Below, in pieces: positions 34,407 to 43,277 of a stretch of 56,193 nt of DNA (position 1 is its first letter; each line of letters starts with the position of its first letter). The DNA comes from JACMMS01 sp043758775 (GTDB lineage Bacteria > Pseudomonadota > Gammaproteobacteria > Burkholderiales > Methylophilaceae). Below the pieces are notes generated by a model, which was not told where the DNA came from, did no database searches, and saw only the letters and a list, made by a program, of their open reading frames with translations. The position numbers and the translations under genes are program-made. The DNA lies in NCBI GenBank assembly GCA_043758775.1, contig JAYVMU010000008.1, positions 1 to 56,193 on the forward strand, read 5' to 3'.

Positions 34407-35564
34407 ATGTCTACACTGCCTACCCCATCATCTGATGCACTCGCGCAAAGCGCCAAACTAGCCAATATTATTCATAGTGAAATTACCGCTTCTGGCGGCT
34501 GGATTGATTTTGCACAATTTATGCACATGGCGCTTTATACGCCGCTACTAGGCTATTACAGTGGTGGTGGTAAAAAGTTCGGTATGGGCGGTGATTTTGT
34601 TACCGCACCTGAAATTACGCCGTTGTTTGCCCAAACTTTGGCAAGGCAAGTCGCACAAGTGCTATCGCAACTAGGCAATGCAGAAATTCTAGAGCTTGGC
34701 GCAGGTACTAGTAGATTAGCGGGCGATTTGCTTTTGGCCTTGGATAAAATACAGCAACTGCCACAACACTATTACATATTAGAAGTTAGCGATTACTTAC
34801 GTCAAGTTCAGCAAGAGTCCTTACAAAAACAGTTGCCGATGGAGTTGCTGCAAAAAATAGAATGGTTAGATGCTTTGCCAACCAACTTTACTGGCGTAGT
34901 GCTAGGTAATGAGGTGCTAGATGCGATTCCCGTGCATTTGGTCGTTAATACGGCACAGGGCTTATGTGAGCGCGGTATTACTTATCAAGGCAATGAGTTT
35001 ACTTGGCAAGATAAACCTGTCGTTAATGACGGACTGATTAATATGGCTAATGATTTTTCATTACCGCAAGATTATCTGACTGAGTTTTGTCCGGCTGCTA
35101 ATGGCTTAATTGCAAGTTTAGGCCATATGCTTAAGCGGGGTGTAATTTTAATGATTGATTATGGCTTTTCAGCGCGTGAGTATTATCATCCACAACGTAA
35201 TCAAGGCACACTGATGTGCCATTATCAGCATTATGCGCATGGCGACCCGCTGGTGTATGTCGGCCTGCAAGATATTACCGCCCATGTCAATTGCACAGCA
35301 ATTGCACAAACTGCCTTAGACCATGGCTTGCAGGTGGCTGGCTTTACTTCCCAGGCGCAATTTTTAATTAATTGTGGTATTACTGAGCTGCTAAATCAAG
35401 TGCCTGCGGATGATATGGTGCAATATCTGCCGCTAGTAGCCGCAGCGCAGAAGCTCATATCACCTGCGGAAATGGGTGATTTATTCAAAGTGATCGCACT
35501 CAGCAAAGATTTGCAATCGCCCTTAATCGGTTTTATACAAGGTGATAAGTGCCACACGCTTTAA
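34407..35564 (+). CDS. MidA/NDUFAF7-like SAM-dependent methyltransferase (DUF185)
   Basis: A 385-residue class I methyltransferase. The family-typical opening PLLGYYSGGGKKFGMGGDF and FVTAPEITPLFAQ lead to the SAM loop ILELGAGTSRLAGDLL, followed by LGNEVLDAIPVH and YGFSAREYYHP. The mitochondrial relative NDUFAF7 methylates an arginine of a complex I subunit during assembly. Bacterial function is less established, so a complex I target is inference. The ATG at 34407 lies ten bases after a TATAAT box, implying a very short leader. Confidence 0.85.
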   Translation: MSTLPTPSSDALAQSAKLANIIHSEITASGGWIDFAQFMHMALYTPLLGYYSGGGKKFGMGGDFVTAPEITPLFAQTLARQVAQVLSQLGNAEILELGAGTSRLAGDLLLALDKIQQLPQHYYILEVSDYLRQVQQESLQKQLPMELLQKIEWLDALPTNFTGVVLGNEVLDAIPVHLVVNTAQGLCERGITYQGNEFTWQDKPVVNDGLINMANDFSLPQDYLTEFCPAANGLIASLGHMLKRGVILMIDYGFSAREYYHPQRNQGTLMCHYQHYAHGDPLVYVGLQDITAHVNCTAIAQTALDHGLQVAGFTSQAQFLINCGITELLNQVPADDMVQYLPLVAAAQKLISPAEMGDLFKVIALSKDLQSPLIGFIQGDKCHTL

Positions 35565-35645
35565 TGACGCTATAAACCCCAATAGCCAAATCAAGTACAA
35601 TGTGCATATCTTGTAAGCACCAAATTTAAGCATTAGAAATTATCT

Positions 35646-36329
35646 ATGACAGAAGAATTAAAGCATCGTCCAATCCGCAGTTTTGTATTGCGTCAAGGCC
35701 GTTTAACAGTGGGTCAAGCACGCGCTTTAGACAGCGGTTTGCCAAAATTTGGCGTGGAATACGCGCCCAAGATGATAAATCTGGCACAAATATTTGGACG
35801 ACAAGCTAGTAAAAAAATTCTTGAAATTGGTTTTGGCATGGGCGAAACCACAGCCCATATTGCACAGTATGCGCCAGAATTAGATTTTCTAGGTGCTGAA
35901 GTGCATACTCCCGGAGTTGGTGCACTGCTTAAATTAGTCGAAGAGTTAGCACTTACTAATGTGCGCGTTATTCCGCATGATGTGGTTGAGGTCTTAAACA
36001 ACATGATTGCTGATGCGAGTCTTGATGGCGTGCATATTTTCTTTCCGGATCCCTGGCATAAAAAACGCCACCACAAGCGCCGACTCATTCAGGCCGAATT
36101 TGTAAAGTTGCTTTGTAAAAAATTAAAAGTGGGTGGCTATTTGCATGTGGCAACTGATTGGCAAGAATACGCAGAGTGGGTGCTGGGAATTTTGCAAGCA
36201 GAGTCACAACTTAAAAATATAGCAACAGATTATGCAGAAAAGCCGTCTTACAGACCGCTCACCAAGTTTGAAAACCGTGGTATCAAGCTCGGCCACGGTG
36301 TTTGGGATTTAGTGTTTACGCGATTTTAG
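35646..36329 (+). CDS. trmB: tRNA (guanine-46-N7)-methyltransferase TrmB
   Basis: SAM-dependent enzyme that forms m7G46 in the tRNA variable loop. The 227-residue sequence carries ILEIGFGMGETT (SAM loop), LGAEVHTPGVG, FFPDPWHKKRHHKRR (catalytic and tRNA-contact block) and a C-terminal TKFENRG motif, all typical. It is convergent with engB, 20 bases away. Confidence 0.96.
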   Translation: MTEELKHRPIRSFVLRQGRLTVGQARALDSGLPKFGVEYAPKMINLAQIFGRQASKKILEIGFGMGETTAHIAQYAPELDFLGAEVHTPGVGALLKLVEELALTNVRVIPHDVVEVLNNMIADASLDGVHIFFPDPWHKKRHHKRRLIQAEFVKLLCKKLKVGGYLHVATDWQEYAEWVLGILQAESQLKNIATDYAEKPSYRPLTKFENRGIKLGHGVWDLVFTRF

Positions 36330-36349
36330 GTCTTATAAGAACATAGCAA

Positions 36350-36985
36350 CTAACGTAACACTTCAGGTGCATTTTCTGGGTTGAACAGCCATTCACCAAT
36401 CACTTCCTCGGCTTCTTTTACGCCCTGTTTTTTCAGACTAGAAAATAATTGGATGGTACAAGTGCCGTGATATGGCGTACCCCATGTGTCTTTTAGCTCT
36501 TTGCTCACTTCCCACAAGGTTTTAGTGGCAGCCTGGCGCGATAACTTATCGGATTTGGTCAGTAAAATATGTACAGGCTTGCCGCTAGGGCAGAACCAGT
36601 CTAGCATTTGTCTATCCAATGGTGTGAGCGGATGGCGGCAGTCCATCACCAATACCAAGCCGTGCAGGCTGGTACGGTGGCTTAGGTAATCTGCTAGTAC
36701 CGATTGCCAGTGTTTACGCATCGATTCTGGCACTTTGGCGTAGCCGTAGCCGGGAAGATCTACCAGATGCCTATCATTACCCAGGGTGAAGAAGTTAATA
36801 AGTTGCGTGCGCCCTGGCTGCTTACTGACAAAGGCTAAGCGATTATGGTTGGCTAAGGTGTTAAGAGCGCTGGACTTTCCTGCATTAGAGCGACCTGCAA
36901 AAGCGACTTCGATACCACTCGCAGATGGTAAATCACTTAAATTATTTGCAGAAATGAAAAAAGTGGCATTTTGGAACAAAGGCAT
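36350..36985 (-). CDS. engB: Ribosome biogenesis GTPase YihA/YsxC (EngB)
   Basis: TRAFAC-class GTPase needed for 50S subunit maturation. The G1 motif GRSNAGKSS, the G3 motif DLPGYGYA and the G4 motif TKSDK are in order within 211 residues, and RTQLINFF covers switch I. It is divergent from the cytochrome c4 gene, with a 149-base gap that holds both promoters. Confidence 0.95.
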   Translation of the reverse strand: MPLFQNATFFISANNLSDLPSASGIEVAFAGRSNAGKSSALNTLANHNRLAFVSKQPGRTQLINFFTLGNDRHLVDLPGYGYAKVPESMRKHWQSVLADYLSHRTSLHGLVLVMDCRHPLTPLDRQMLDWFCPSGKPVHILLTKSDKLSRQAATKTLWEVSKELKDTWGTPYHGTCTIQLFSSLKKQGVKEAEEVIGEWLFNPENAPEVLR

Positions 36986-37134
36986 TGGGTACTCAATTGA
37001 TTAATTGCTGAAATTACGGAAATGCTATCACGAATCGAGGCTTTTCTATAAAATGCTAGCTGTATAAAAATATAGGCAAAAAATGGACACATTTTAGTGT
37101 AACCATTGTCATTTCAAAAAATGTAGGAGTAGGT

Positions 37135-37794
37135 ATGCGTAATACGAAAGAATTAACTAAGAAAAAATTGGGTGCTTTTTTAGCGTTAACTATGAGTTTA
37201 TGTGTTGCGTTTGGTGCGCAAGCAGCTACACAGACTAATGCGGAAAAGCCATCGGCAGTTGCCACAAAAGGGGCAGAACATATTGTAACTACTGTTTGTG
37301 CAGCCTGCCATAATGCAGATGGTAATAGTGTGATTACATTAAATCCAAAGCTAGCTGGTCAACATCCTGAATATTTGCTGAAACAATTGACTAATTTTAA
37401 AGATGGTACACGTGCTAATGCAGTAATGGGCGGCATGGTGGCAGGACTATCTGCTGAAGACATGCAAAATTTAGCGACTTATTTTTCAGAAAAAACAACG
37501 ATGCTAGATAAAGCTAAGACCAATGGGCCTGGTTCATTGGGTGAGAAAATTTACCGTGGCGGCATACAAAAATATAATGTACCAGCCTGTGCTTCGTGTC
37601 ATGGTGCTAATGGTATGGGTTTACCTAAACAATTCCCACGTTTGTCTGGACAGCATACTGATTATGTCTTAGCACAAATGAAGGCATTTCGCACTGGCGA
37701 GCGTGCTAATGCACCTATGATGACGGCTATTTCAGTCAAGCTTACTGACCAAGAAATGGCAGCAGTCGCAGATTATGTACAAGGTTTACGCTAA
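37135..37794 (+). CDS. Dihaem cytochrome c4
   Basis: Periplasmic electron carrier of 219 residues. After a signal peptide (about 1-30, ending AQA|AT) come two similar domains with haem sites C55-A-A-C-H59 and C152-A-S-C-H156. Methionines in the AVMGGM and APMMTAI segments are likely axial ligands. Cytochromes c4 usually donate to terminal oxidases. The two-domain repeat is visible from paired GQH..Y.L.QL/M..F..G.RAN blocks. The downstream ResB/CcsA genes are positioned to provide haem attachment. A strong terminator separates them. Confidence 0.93.
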   Translation: MRNTKELTKKKLGAFLALTMSLCVAFGAQAATQTNAEKPSAVATKGAEHIVTTVCAACHNADGNSVITLNPKLAGQHPEYLLKQLTNFKDGTRANAVMGGMVAGLSAEDMQNLATYFSEKTTMLDKAKTNGPGSLGEKIYRGGIQKYNVPACASCHGANGMGLPKQFPRLSGQHTDYVLAQMKAFRTGERANAPMMTAISVKLTDQEMAAVADYVQGLR

Positions 37795-37809
37795 TTATTA
37801 TTGATTGTT

Positions 37810-37842
37810 AGGGCGACGTGTAAGTCGCCCTTTATATTTTTT
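37810..37842 (+). terminator. Terminator after cytochrome c4
   Basis: AGGGCGAC (37810-37817) and GTCGCCCT (37824-37831) form perfect eight-base arms around GTGTAA, followed by a T-rich tail. Confidence 0.85.
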
Positions 37843-37939
37843 GCGCTTTAATTTCGGATGTAAATGAATAAGTTAGCAAATTTGTAGTCCTAATCCATAC
37901 TGACATCGTTAATCACTATTCTTTGAAACGCCTAACCCA

Positions 37940-39919
37940 TTGAAATCCTCGTCCTCATTCGCTAGACAATTTTACGAACTGCTAAGCTCGATGCGCTTTG
38001 CTGTGAGCATGCTAAGCTTGCTTGGCATCGCTTCGGTGATTGGCACTGTGCTGAAGCAAAACCAAGTGTATGAAGATTACATTATCAAATTTGGACAGTT
38101 CTGGTTTCAGTGTTTTGAAAGAATTGGGCTTTTTGATGTGTATCACAGTGTTTGGTTTTTAGTCATTTTATTGTTCTTGGTGATTTCGACTAGCTTATGT
38201 GTTTCTCGCAATAGCCCGACGATGTTGAAAGAACTGAAAGCCTACAAAGAGGGCGCTACTGAAAAGTCTTTACGTGCGTTTGAAAATAAACACACTTATG
38301 ACATAAGAGATGACTCCGAAACAGTTAAACAAAAGTTAGCTTCCTTCCTTGGCGCAAAGGGCTTTCGCTACAGGTTAAAAGCACAAGCAGATGGTAGTGA
38401 GTTAATTGCTGCTAAATCAGGCGCTTATCAGCGATTAGGTTATATTCTTACACATGCGGCGATTGTGATTGTCTGTTTTGGTGGCTTATTAGATGGTAAT
38501 TTACCACTTAAAATCCAAGAGTTACTTGGTCACAAAAAAATTGAGACACTAGATATTCCAGAAAGCCAAGTAGCAAAAATTAGTCGTTTGCCAGCTAGTA
38601 ATAGCTCATTTCGCGCCAATATGACGTTGAATGAGGGCGCTGGCGATAATGTCGCGTTTGTGCGCATACGTGATGGTTATTTGGTGCAAGAGCTACCATT
38701 TACCATCGCGCTTAAAGACTTCCGTATGGAACATTATGCGACAGGTCAGCCGAAGTCATTTGAGAGTGATTTAGTCATTACTGACCCAGATTTAGCTAAA
38801 CCGATTCATACCACTATCCGTGTCAATCATCCCTTTACTTATAAGGGTATTGCTATCTATCAATCCGATTTTCAGGATGGCGGCACTAAGCTCAATTTTA
38901 ATGTGTGGAATTTGCTCAGTACCAATGTAGAAGCACAAAAATTAGACGGGGCGATTTTTGCCAAAGGCGATATTGGTTTGGGCGATGGCGCACTAAAAGT
39001 TGAGTACAACGATTTCCGTCAATTTAATATTCTTAATTTATCGCCGGATGGTAAGGGCAAGCCACGCAATGTAGGCCCTAATATCACTTATAAATTGCGT
39101 GATAAACAAGGCCAAGCGCGTGAATACGTGACCTATATGCAGCCTATGCAAATAGATGGCCAATATTATTTTATTTCAGGCATGCGTGAAACTGTGCAGG
39201 ATGAGTTTCATTATTTGCGAATTCCTGCCGATGGTGATGGCACGCTACAAGGTTTCATGAACTTTAAAAGTGTAATGCTAGATAGCACACGTTATCCAGA
39301 AATCGCACACCGATTGGCGCAGGCTACTTTTGGCTCAAAGGTCGATGCAAAAATAAAAACACAATTTGAACAAAGTGTAATTCAGCTACTCCAAACCTTT
39401 GCTAAAGGTGGTTATACGCATTTGGCAGAAGCCATTGAACAACGTGTACCGCCCGCTGAACGTGAAAAAGCTGCACAGACTTACGTTAAGATGATTAATG
39501 CAGCTGGTTTTGAAGCCTATAATTTAGGCTTAGAAGCCGAGAAGTTACCACCACTTGTGTTAAGCACTACAGCGGATGGTGGTAAGACACAGCGGCAAGT
39601 ATTAGATAGTTTAAATGCCTTTAGTGATTTATTTTTCTACGGCACACCTTATTATTTACAGCTTGCCAATTATGAGCATAAATCAGCCAGTGGCTTGCAG
39701 CTGACGAAATCTCCAGGGCAAAAATGGGTGTATTTAGGTTCGTTTTTATTAGTGCTCGGTATTTTCTCGATGTTTTATATTCGTGAACGTCGTATTTGGT
39801 TGTTAGTTAAGCGAGATCATGTGCTTTTTGCTATGTCATCCAACCGTAAGAATTTGGACTTTGAACAAGAGTTTCGTATGTATAGTCGGCAGTTGGGGCA
39901 TTTGCTAGAAAATAAATGA
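37940..39919 (+). CDS. resB: Cytochrome c biogenesis protein ResB (Ccs1)
   Basis: Component of the system II haem-attachment machinery, 659 residues. It has three N-terminal membrane helices (about 18-38, 65-95, 165-185), a large periplasmic domain (about 190-600) and a last membrane helix near 600-620 (WVYLGSFLLVLGIFSMFYI). ResB and CcsA together move haem across the membrane and ligate it to CxxCH. The frame starts with TTG at 37940 without a strong ribosome-binding site. ccsA follows 27 bases later. Confidence 0.92.
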   Translation: MKSSSSFARQFYELLSSMRFAVSMLSLLGIASVIGTVLKQNQVYEDYIIKFGQFWFQCFERIGLFDVYHSVWFLVILLFLVISTSLCVSRNSPTMLKELKAYKEGATEKSLRAFENKHTYDIRDDSETVKQKLASFLGAKGFRYRLKAQADGSELIAAKSGAYQRLGYILTHAAIVIVCFGGLLDGNLPLKIQELLGHKKIETLDIPESQVAKISRLPASNSSFRANMTLNEGAGDNVAFVRIRDGYLVQELPFTIALKDFRMEHYATGQPKSFESDLVITDPDLAKPIHTTIRVNHPFTYKGIAIYQSDFQDGGTKLNFNVWNLLSTNVEAQKLDGAIFAKGDIGLGDGALKVEYNDFRQFNILNLSPDGKGKPRNVGPNITYKLRDKQGQAREYVTYMQPMQIDGQYYFISGMRETVQDEFHYLRIPADGDGTLQGFMNFKSVMLDSTRYPEIAHRLAQATFGSKVDAKIKTQFEQSVIQLLQTFAKGGYTHLAEAIEQRVPPAEREKAAQTYVKMINAAGFEAYNLGLEAEKLPPLVLSTTADGGKTQRQVLDSLNAFSDLFFYGTPYYLQLANYEHKSASGLQLTKSPGQKWVYLGSFLLVLGIFSMFYIRERRIWLLVKRDHVLFAMSSNRKNLDFEQEFRMYSRQLGHLLENK

Positions 39920-39946
39920 GCGACAAAGTAAGTAGAGGATGAAATT

Positions 39947-41245
39947 ATGAATACTCAAGCATTAGATTATCAACCTAAAACTTTAATGCAACGCCTTTCT
40001 TGGAAAGACTGGCTATTTGCTGCTGTGCTAGTAGCAGGTGCGCTGTTCGCATACAGCAAGTATGCAAAGTTTATGGATATATACGAAGTCAGCTTTTTGT
40101 TTGTATTCACTGGCGTGTTTAGCTGGCTGGGCTGGCAATGGAAAGCCATGCGCGGATTGATTATCAGCGTAGCTGTAGTCAGTTTATTCTCTATCAGCTT
40201 GTATCATGGTGAGCAAGCACGGGCAACACAAGTATTCTTGCTGAAATACTTAATCTCCAGCCAATCTGCCATTATGTGGATGAACGTGTTGTTTGTACTT
40301 GCCATGGTGACTTATTGGTTTGCATTATTCGCACGCTCAATTTTTGCTGGAAAAGTAGCTTCAAGTTTAACCTGGGGTGCGGTACTGATGGGTTTTGTCG
40401 GCCTGTTGGTGCGCTGGTATGAGTCATATTTAATCGCGCCAGACGTTGGCCACATTCCTATTAGTAACTTGTATGAAGTCTTTATCTTATTCTGCCTTAT
40501 CACCGCGTTGTTATATTTGCATTATGAACAACGCTTTAACACCAAACAATTAGGTGGTTTTGTGCTGCTGGTGATTAATGCGGCTGTAGGCTTCATTCTA
40601 TGGTATACATTTGATCGCCACGCCAATAATATCCAGCCTTTAGTGCCTGCTTTGCAATCTTATTGGATGAAAATCCATGTACCAGCTAATTTTATTGGCT
40701 ATGGTTCATTTTCATTGGCGGCAGCCGTTGGCTGGGCTTATTTATTAGGTAATAAGCCAGTAGCACCTGTGTTCAAACGTCAATTATCCGTAGCTGCTAC
40801 ATTAGCTTTAGTGGCGGCAATCACTGGTGGTTTTGTCTTGCATTTTTATCCATTTTTTACATGGATGTTATGGGCTACAGCTTTTATTTTAGGCACAGCT
40901 TCGGCGCAAGGTGTATTGGTTAAGTACTTACCTAAAGCTGAATTGTTGGATGATTTGATGTATAAATCGATTGCCGTTGGTTTTGCTTTCTTTACTATTG
41001 CGACTATTTTAGGCGCGCTGTGGGCGGCGGAGGCTTGGGGCGGCTACTGGTCTTGGGATCCAAAAGAAACCTGGGCATTAATCGTCTGGTTAAATTACGC
41101 AGCATGGCTGCACTTGCGCATGGTGAAAGGCTTACGTGGCCCTGTGTTGGCCTGGTGGGCGTTGATTGGCTTATTAGTAACAACCTTTGCTTTCTTAGGC
41201 GTTAATATGTTCTTAAGTGGCTTACATTCTTACGGCACGTTATAA
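39947..41245 (+). CDS. ccsA: Cytochrome c biogenesis protein CcsA/CcsB
   Basis: Polytopic haem-handling protein of 432 residues and partner of ResB. The WWD signature WGGYWSWDPKETWALIVW lies at about 364-381, and conserved histidines sit in flanking helices (for example LRMVKG and LSGLHSYG at the end). About ten membrane helices are predicted. The system II presence implies that the cytochromes c of this organism, including c4 upstream, mature this way. A strong inverted repeat terminator follows. Confidence 0.94.
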   Translation: MNTQALDYQPKTLMQRLSWKDWLFAAVLVAGALFAYSKYAKFMDIYEVSFLFVFTGVFSWLGWQWKAMRGLIISVAVVSLFSISLYHGEQARATQVFLLKYLISSQSAIMWMNVLFVLAMVTYWFALFARSIFAGKVASSLTWGAVLMGFVGLLVRWYESYLIAPDVGHIPISNLYEVFILFCLITALLYLHYEQRFNTKQLGGFVLLVINAAVGFILWYTFDRHANNIQPLVPALQSYWMKIHVPANFIGYGSFSLAAAVGWAYLLGNKPVAPVFKRQLSVAATLALVAAITGGFVLHFYPFFTWMLWATAFILGTASAQGVLVKYLPKAELLDDLMYKSIAVGFAFFTIATILGALWAAEAWGGYWSWDPKETWALIVWLNYAAWLHLRMVKGLRGPVLAWWALIGLLVTTFAFLGVNMFLSGLHSYGTL

Positions 41246-41282
41246 CAACTAGTTTAAAAACTTTGTAGCAGTTGTTTGCTGT

Positions 41283-41325
41283 AAAAAGATGAAGGGCAGG
41301 TTTAAAACCTGCCCTTCATCTTTTT
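41283..41325. terminator. Bidirectional terminator between ccsA and a histidine kinase gene
   Basis: Perfect 21-base arms (41283-41303 and 41305-41325; A5 then GATGAAGGGCAGG, and its complement) should form a very stable hairpin with A and T runs on both sides. The right arm includes two bases of the stop codon of the convergent kinase gene (41324-41326). Confidence 0.92.
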
Positions 41326-43039
41326 AATCAGCCTTTGCCAATTCCACTCTAAAGCGCACTTCACCATCTATATTTTTAACTAAGCTTAATGCATAGCCCG
41401 CTTGTTCAGCCTGTTTGGCCGCGTGATACAAACCTACTCCCAAGCCATTGGCTGAGCTGATGTGCTTCTTAAACAGATTTTGTGCAGTCTTGGCTGGCAT
41501 AGCTTTACCCGTGTCTGTTATATCTAGAGAAAAGCTTCCGACATCGTCCGTTAGCTCTGCTTTAATCCAAATATTTTGTTGAGCTTTAGCTTTTTCCAGT
41601 GCATTCTGCAATAGATTATCTAAAACACCATCTAGGACTTCTGCATTAATATCAAATTTAGGTATTTCAGATGCTATAAATTCCAGATGCGCGTATAGAT
41701 AGCGCTGTTTTAATGCCTTCCACCAAAATGTGAATTTTTCTTGACGTTTTTTATCTTCACTAGGTGCTTTTAATTTATCTAAAGTAGCAGCAATTCTTTG
41801 ATTTAAAATCGGCAATTGACGGCGTAAAAGTTTCAATAATGCTTCATTATCAGCATATTGATGCTCCGAGCTAGATTGCTCGGCTGCTGCACATAGGGTG
41901 CCTACTGATTGTAAAATATTTTTAATATCATGCGTTAAGCGTGAGCCTGTTTCATAAAATGCTTGCATGTAAGTATTCTGGCGTAAAGTTTCTTCACGCC
42001 TTTTTGCCTCATAAAATTCGCCCATAATTTGCGTCAGTAGCTTTACATGCAAATATAATGCGGGGCTTAATTGCCAGCGTGTGTAAAGTGTCATGTGTAA
42101 ATCGCTAAAATTAAGCGTAGTTGCAAAAGGGGTGGTGACGCCTAATTCACCTTGCGCCTCATCGGCTAGCCATTTTGCTCCCTGTACCCATGATAATGCT
42201 GTGATTTCTTGCATGGCAGATTGCATAAACTCTTTAGGGGTGGATCTATATTCTGCATGCTCCGCAATATTTCGTACCCATTGTTCAAATGGCATGCCTA
42301 CGCTTAACAGATAGCGCGACATTAATAATTCAACTCCAGAAAAGCGGGTACGCGGATTCCACAACCAGCTAAATGTGACTAAGGTGAATGCTAAACCAAA
42401 CACACTAATAAAAATAACTTCTAAATAATTGCTGACTTTTAAGGTGCCAATGACATAACTGCTCAATAATAATATGAGCGCGATGAGCATAAGTAGTAAA
42501 GTATAGAAAAAGTCAATGATAGGGGCTTGGTTGGTTTTAACGGACTGCCTACCTACGATTAGAATTGCTAAAGGTAATAAGGGCACAAAGTAAAAAACAA
42601 CAAATTTGGCAGCAGCGATGTCATCGGACGAGTGCAATAACTCAGGCACAACCCAAAGTAGCAACATAGACAATAAGTAGCTTGCGGCCAGTATGTAAGT
42701 CTTTCGATTGGGGTCATCTTGATCCGATAAAACTCGCCCACCTAGCAAACCAAATAAAATGGCTAGCCAAAAACCTGTCAGCCACCAGTTGGTGAAATAA
42801 AACCCTAGGCCACCAATGACCAATAAAAATAATCCAGTTGACCAGCTTAATCTTTCTGAGCCGCGCCACACCGGCTGCCAGGCTAAAAAGAATCCATAGT
42901 GGCACAGAAAAAGTGCTTGCCTGATATGGTTATCCGTATCGTCCAAAATCAGAAATGCATGCAAAGATAGCAGCATCATTGCCATGACACGGTGAGAGTT
43001 GCGTACTAGTAAGGCATTAATTCTTAACGTATTGAGCAT
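41324..43039 (-). CDS. Eight-TM sensor histidine kinase, no adjacent regulator
   Basis: A 571-residue kinase. About eight hydrophobic helices span residues 14-240, with no large periplasmic loop, so it probably senses a membrane event. A linker domain (about 245-350, possibly GAF-like) leads to an H-box with H370 in LTHDIKN. The HATPase_c part shows LDNLLQNALEKA (N-box), DITDTGKAMP (G1) and GLGVGLYHAA (G2). The membrane-GAF-kinase order resembles PrsK of PEP-CTERM/exopolysaccharide systems, but the cognate regulator gene is not adjacent. It is divergent from a pseudopilin gene. Confidence 0.78.
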   Translation of the reverse strand: MLNTLRINALLVRNSHRVMAMMLLSLHAFLILDDTDNHIRQALFLCHYGFFLAWQPVWRGSERLSWSTGLFLLVIGGLGFYFTNWWLTGFWLAILFGLLGGRVLSDQDDPNRKTYILAASYLLSMLLLWVVPELLHSSDDIAAAKFVVFYFVPLLPLAILIVGRQSVKTNQAPIIDFFYTLLLMLIALILLLSSYVIGTLKVSNYLEVIFISVFGLAFTLVTFSWLWNPRTRFSGVELLMSRYLLSVGMPFEQWVRNIAEHAEYRSTPKEFMQSAMQEITALSWVQGAKWLADEAQGELGVTTPFATTLNFSDLHMTLYTRWQLSPALYLHVKLLTQIMGEFYEAKRREETLRQNTYMQAFYETGSRLTHDIKNILQSVGTLCAAAEQSSSEHQYADNEALLKLLRRQLPILNQRIAATLDKLKAPSEDKKRQEKFTFWWKALKQRYLYAHLEFIASEIPKFDINAEVLDGVLDNLLQNALEKAKAQQNIWIKAELTDDVGSFSLDITDTGKAMPAKTAQNLFKKHISSANGLGVGLYHAAKQAEQAGYALSLVKNIDGEVRFRVELAKAD

Positions 43040-43136
43040 AGTCTATGGCGTTTATTTTCAATGTTGAAGCAGTTGACAATTAAATGACAATTTAGACGAA
43101 ATTTTAACTAAACTATCGCCTGAGTCAATTATAAAA

Positions 43137-43153
43137 AGTGCCATGTCGGCACT
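43137..43153. promoter_or_regulatory. Inverted repeat upstream of the sigma-54 promoter
   Basis: AGTGCC and GGCACT are perfect six-base arms around ATGTC. The centre lies about 63 bases before the predicted transcription start at about 43208, a place where an activator such as PilR could bind. It does not match a consensus exactly. Confidence 0.4.
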
Positions 43154-43181
43154 AAATAAGGCGTTTAGAAGTGTTTGTGAT

Positions 43182-43197
43182 TGGCACGTAGTTTGCA
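43182..43197 (+). promoter_or_regulatory. Sigma-54 (-24/-12) promoter of the pseudopilin gene
   Basis: TGGCAC-GTAGT-TTGCA has both invariant blocks (GG at 43183-43184 and GC at 43195-43196) with the standard spacing. It predicts transcription starting near 43208 and a leader of about 70 bases. The gene downstream encodes a prepilin-like protein. Confidence 0.85.
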
Positions 43198-43277
43198 TTA
43201 TAATTAGGCAACAATGTTAAAATGTTAATAAATAAATAAATTGCGTTGAGCCGACGGCTTAAACAAAGGATAACACA

